Assembly (NCBI GenBank): GCA_003523085.1
Contig: DPHD01000066.1
Span: 1-16,638, forward strand
Origin: Oceanospirillaceae bacterium
GTDB lineage: Bacteria; Pseudomonadota; Gammaproteobacteria; Pseudomonadales; Balneatricaceae
Length of the DNA: 16,638 bases
Direction of reading: 5' to 3'
The translations under genes were made by a program, and so were the position numbers. The notes below the pieces were generated by a model. It worked only from the letters and a program-made list of their open reading frames with translations, was not told the origin of the DNA and did no database searches. Positions 14,102 through 16,638 of this stretch are shown piece by piece; positions within the stretch are counted from its first letter, which is position 1; each line of letters begins with the position of its first letter.

Positions 14102-15697
14102 TTGATTACCACCGCTAACATCACCATGCAATTTGGCGCTAAGCCATTGTTCGAAAACATCTCCGCTAAATTTGGCAATGGCAATCGCTACGGTCTAATC
14201 GGTGCTAACGGTTGTGGCAAGTCCACCTTCATGAAGATACTCAGTGGTGAGCTAAAACCCACCTCTGGCAACGTTTCCTTCTCGCCAACCGACACCGTGG
14301 GCACCTTAAGCCAAAACCAGTTTGCGTTTGAAGCCTATTCGGTTATCGATGCCGTAATCATGGGCGATACAAAACTTTGGCAGGTTAAACAAGCCCGCGA
14401 AGCCATTTACAATCAGGCAGAAATGTCTGAAGAAGACGGTATGAAAGTGGCCGAGCTGGAAGTTGAGTTTGCAGAAATGGACGGCTACAGCGCCGAAAGC
14501 CGCGCCGCAGAAATTTTAACCCAGGCAGGCATCGACGAGACGCTCCACTGGGGCTTGATGTCGCAAGTTGCACCCGGCTGGAAACTACGGGTATTGTTGG
14601 CCCAAGCGCTGTTTGCAGACCCAGATATTTTGTTGCTGGACGAACCCACCAACAACCTCGACATTGCCACCATCAACTGGCTTACGGAAGTGCTAAACCA
14701 GCGCCGTAGCACCATGATTATTATTTCTCATGACCGTTACTTCCTTAACTCCGTGTGTACTCACATGGCCGACATCGACTACGGCGAATTGCGGGTATAC
14801 CCAGGCAACTACGAAGCGTATATGGCTGCATCTTCTTTGATACAAGAGCAACTACTTACGGCCAATGCCAAGAAAAGCGCCGAACGAGAAGAACTACAGC
14901 AGTTTGTGGCCCGTTTCTCTGCTAACGCATCCAAAGCCAAGCAAGCTTCTTCTAGGGCTAAAAAGCTAGAAAAAATCCAGCTCGATGAGGTCATCGCCTC
15001 TAGTCGCGTGTCGCCTTATATTGGTTTTAGCGCCCATAAAAAGCTCCACCGCCAGGCCTTAGTACTAGAAAAGGTAGGCCATGGTTTTGAAGACCTGCCG
15101 CTATTTAACAATGGCGAACTTATTCTAGAAGCTGGTTCAAAGTTAGCCGTGATTGGTGAAAACGGCGTGGGTAAAACCACCTTTTTACGCTGTTTGTTAG
15201 ACGAACTTAAAGTCAATACGGGTTCTATCAAGTGGTCTGAAAATGCCGTATTAGGCTATTGCCCGCAAGACAGCAGCAATGACTTTAGCAGTGATTTAAC
15301 GCTGTTTGATTGGATGTCCCAGTGGCGCACCCCCAAACATGATGACCTCACCGTAAGAGGCATGTTAGGTCGCCTACTATTTACCGCAGACGATTACCTA
15401 AAGAAGGTAGACGTGTGTTCTGGTGGCGAGAAGAACCGCTTATTGTTTGGCAAGCTGATGATGCAAGACACCAACGTACTGATCATGGATGAACCCACTA
15501 ACCACTTAGACATGGAAGCCATTGAAGCCCTTAACAAAGCCTTAAAGAGCTATGACGGCACCTTAATCTTTGTTAGCCACGACCGCGAGTTTGTCTCTTC
15601 TTTGGCCACCCGCGTGGTTGAAATAAAGGACCAGCAGGTGGTCGACTTCCAAGGCACTTATGGCGAATACCTTGCTAGCCAAGCCGTAGCTATTTAG
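14102..15697 (+). CDS. ybiT: ABC-F family ATPase YbiT
   Basis: A 531-residue soluble twin-ATPase protein without membrane domains, collinear with E. coli YbiT (530 residues). The first domain has Walker A GANGCGKST (34-42). As in other YbiT proteins its signature loop is atypical (VAPGWKLR, about 156-163, in place of LSGG). Walker B ILLLDEPTNNLD follows. The P-site tRNA-interaction linker region is charged and helical. The second domain has Walker A GENGVGKTT (352-360), signature SGGEK (440-444) and Walker B ILIMDEPTNHLD. ABC-F proteins act on the ribosome E site to relieve stalled or slow translation. The start is TTG 14102, which gives the same N-terminal length as E. coli (12 residues to MQFG). 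The stop overlaps the convergent glyoxalase gene by 8 nt. Confidence 0.95.
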   Translation: MITTANITMQFGAKPLFENISAKFGNGNRYGLIGANGCGKSTFMKILSGELKPTSGNVSFSPTDTVGTLSQNQFAFEAYSVIDAVIMGDTKLWQVKQAREAIYNQAEMSEEDGMKVAELEVEFAEMDGYSAESRAAEILTQAGIDETLHWGLMSQVAPGWKLRVLLAQALFADPDILLLDEPTNNLDIATINWLTEVLNQRRSTMIIISHDRYFLNSVCTHMADIDYGELRVYPGNYEAYMAASSLIQEQLLTANAKKSAEREELQQFVARFSANASKAKQASSRAKKLEKIQLDEVIASSRVSPYIGFSAHKKLHRQALVLEKVGHGFEDLPLFNNGELILEAGSKLAVIGENGVGKTTFLRCLLDELKVNTGSIKWSENAVLGYCPQDSSNDFSSDLTLFDWMSQWRTPKHDDLTVRGMLGRLLFTADDYLKKVDVCSGGEKNRLLFGKLMMQDTNVLIMDEPTNHLDMEAIEALNKALKSYDGTLIFVSHDREFVSSLATRVVEIKDQQVVDFQGTYGEYLASQAVAI

Positions 15698-16127
15698 CAA
15701 ACAGCTGGTTTAAGTCGGCAAACGCTTTGAACTCCAAAGCGTTGCCACTTGGGTCACTAAAAAACAAAGTCGACTGCTCCCCTGATTCGCCTTTAAAACG
15801 AGTGTAAGGCTCAATAATAAAGTCGACTTGGCCTTGCAAACGCTGCGCCAATTGTTGCCAGTCGTCTAGGGTCAGTACCACGCCAAAATGTGGCACCGGC
15901 ACACCCATGCCATCCACACCATTCACATGCACCGGCACTTTTCCGGCTTTCCCTAGGTGTGGGTTAAGGTGGGTAACCAGTTGGTGGCCATACAGGTTCC
16001 AATCGATCCACTCGTCACTAGAGCGACCCTCGTTCAAACCTAACAACTGGCCATAAAAGGCCCGTGATTCAGCAATGTCCCGTACTGGGATGGCTAGATG
16101 GAAAGGCCGTATTGGGGTATTAGACAT
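15690..16127 (-). CDS. VOC/glyoxalase superfamily protein
   Basis: A 145-residue protein with two beta-alpha-beta-beta-beta modules. The N-terminal RPFHLAIPVRDIAESRAFYGQLLGL is the classic VOC opening with likely metal ligand H10. PHFGVVL gives H80, and SDPSGNALEFK supplies the C-terminal Glu132. The specific reaction (lyase, dioxygenase or resistance type) cannot be set. ATG 16127 has AAGGA 8 nt upstream. The ATG also lies inside the ancestral last codons of the upstream ureidoglycolate-lyase-family gene (CCATGTCTAA), so the two were once translationally coupled. That coupling is now lost because of a frameshift in the upstream gene. Confidence 0.88.
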   Translation of the reverse strand: MSNTPIRPFHLAIPVRDIAESRAFYGQLLGLNEGRSSDEWIDWNLYGHQLVTHLNPHLGKAGKVPVHVNGVDGMGVPVPHFGVVLTLDDWQQLAQRLQGQVDFIIEPYTRFKGESGEQSTLFFSDPSGNALEFKAFADLNQLFAK

Positions 16128-16637
16128 GGGTTTCGTCCTTAGGCTCAGTTAACGGCACATTCAAAAACACCCGAATTCTTGGGCGATGTTGCAACTCACA
16201 CGGGCATGCACCTTACCTTGTTCATCGTGAAAGGATTGTTTGGCGGTGGTTGGAAAAACGCCTTCATGCCAGATATTAGGGTGAATATACAAACCTTGGC
16301 TGCCATCACACCAAAAGGCCTCAATTTTGTCTAAACTTAAATCGTCACCCGGCAACGCCAAGGGCACCAAGAATGGCTGCTTGGTTCACGGATAAAACAG
16401 CTGGCCACCATCTGGGTGATAATTCATATGCCATAACAAAACCCGTTCGATCTTGTTGGCATTTTGTTGCGTAACGTCTTGTGGGTCACAGGCCCACCCC
16501 AGCACATAGTCACCAGCAACGGCATCATTGCGGCCTTTGAGCACCTGACCATGCCAATGGCTATGGAAAACACCCGCTACCGTACCGCCTTCGTCACCCG
16601 TACCTGCGTCTATAGAGCGCCAGCCTTGCGCTGGCCA
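16120..16637 (-). pseudogene. Ureidoglycolate lyase family (AllA-like) gene, 5'-truncated by window, with in-frame TGA and 3' frameshift
   Basis: The minus-strand frame entering at 16637 reads WPAQGWRSIDAGTGDEGG, then HSHWHGQVLKGRNDAVAGDY, KIERVLLWHMNYHPDGG and QLFYP. It then meets TGA at 16388-16386, continues TKQPFLVPLALPGDD and IEAFWCDGSQGLYIHPNIWHEGVFP, and ends VSCNIAQEFGCF at TGA 16163-16161. HP-DGGQLFYP, AL-GDD, GSQG and N-WHEGVFP align with the AllA family (ureidoglycolate to glyoxylate plus urea). One inserted T in the TTTTT run (16163-16167 on the plus strand as A5) would restore FLNVPLTEPKDETHV and a stop at 16120, overlapping the VOC start. The TGA fits a CGA-to-TGA change. Two independent lesions make a pseudogene likely, unless both are sequence errors. 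True ureidoglycolate activity is uncertain; no purine-degradation genes are seen. Confidence 0.72.
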
Positions 16638-16638
16638 A

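Noticed and set aside
16386..16388. TGA in the AllA-like gene as a selenocysteine codon
   Set aside because: Not a known selenoprotein family, no evident SECIS-like hairpin right after it, and the same gene has an independent frameshift; nonsense mutation or error is simpler.
1..16638. CRISPR arrays, tRNA or rRNA genes, IS ends, phage or defence genes
   Set aside because: No regularly spaced repeats, tRNA-like cloverleaf sequences, transposase or integrase motifs were recognised on either strand.

Overview
The window looks like a chromosomal stretch from a gammaproteobacterium, probably marine or aquatic. Its ybiT-type ABC-F gene, ppnP, trxC with a zinc ribbon, amtB and a small protein of a type I associate with Vibrio-like genomes all point that way. 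I cannot name a genus. Base composition is even by eye, and there are no insertion sequences, integrases, CRISPR arrays, tRNAs or rRNAs. The standard code is in use: TAA, TAG and TGA all end intact genes.

Left part (1-3200): the 3' end of a BenE-type permease is followed 18 nt later by a malonyl-CoA decarboxylase. Convergent to these is a secreted lipase-type alpha/beta hydrolase. Its frame carries an in-frame TAG after the oxyanion-hole motif, so it is probably a pseudogene. A 38-bp two-tier inverted repeat sits at its upstream edge.

Regulated catabolic block (3200-7000): a PAS-AAA+-Fis sigma-54 activator diverges from an operon holding a degenerate short-chain-dehydrogenase-like protein and an overlapping acyl-CoA ligase. 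The 274-bp divergent region has a good -24/-12 sigma-54 promoter and two matching TGTC-N10-GACA sites. Together these look like a self-contained regulator/operator/promoter unit for activation of an unidentified carboxylic acid.

Middle (7000-12260): same-strand genes are ppnP, trxC, an enolase-superfamily enzyme, then amtB with its own sigma-54 promoter, a plausible NtrC site and a rho-independent terminator. A tight cluster follows: a small DUF5062-like protein, an ECHDC3-like crotonase lacking both catalytic glutamates, and an HDDC2/YfbR-like HD phosphohydrolase.

Right part (12260-16638): a DGPF/YciI protein and an ECF sigma factor with a C-terminal helical/TPR extension form a coupled minus-strand pair (ECF42 type) with a candidate autoregulatory promoter. 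The ABC-F gene ybiT runs the other way. At the end are a VOC/glyoxalase protein and the 3' part of a ureidoglycolate-lyase-family gene that has both an in-frame TGA and a 1-nt frameshift.

The most notable items are the sigma-54 unit with its degenerate SDR, the ECF42/DGPF module, the catalytic-residue losses in two enzyme-family members, and two genes broken by three lesions in 16.6 kb. That last point could mean real gene decay or sequence error.
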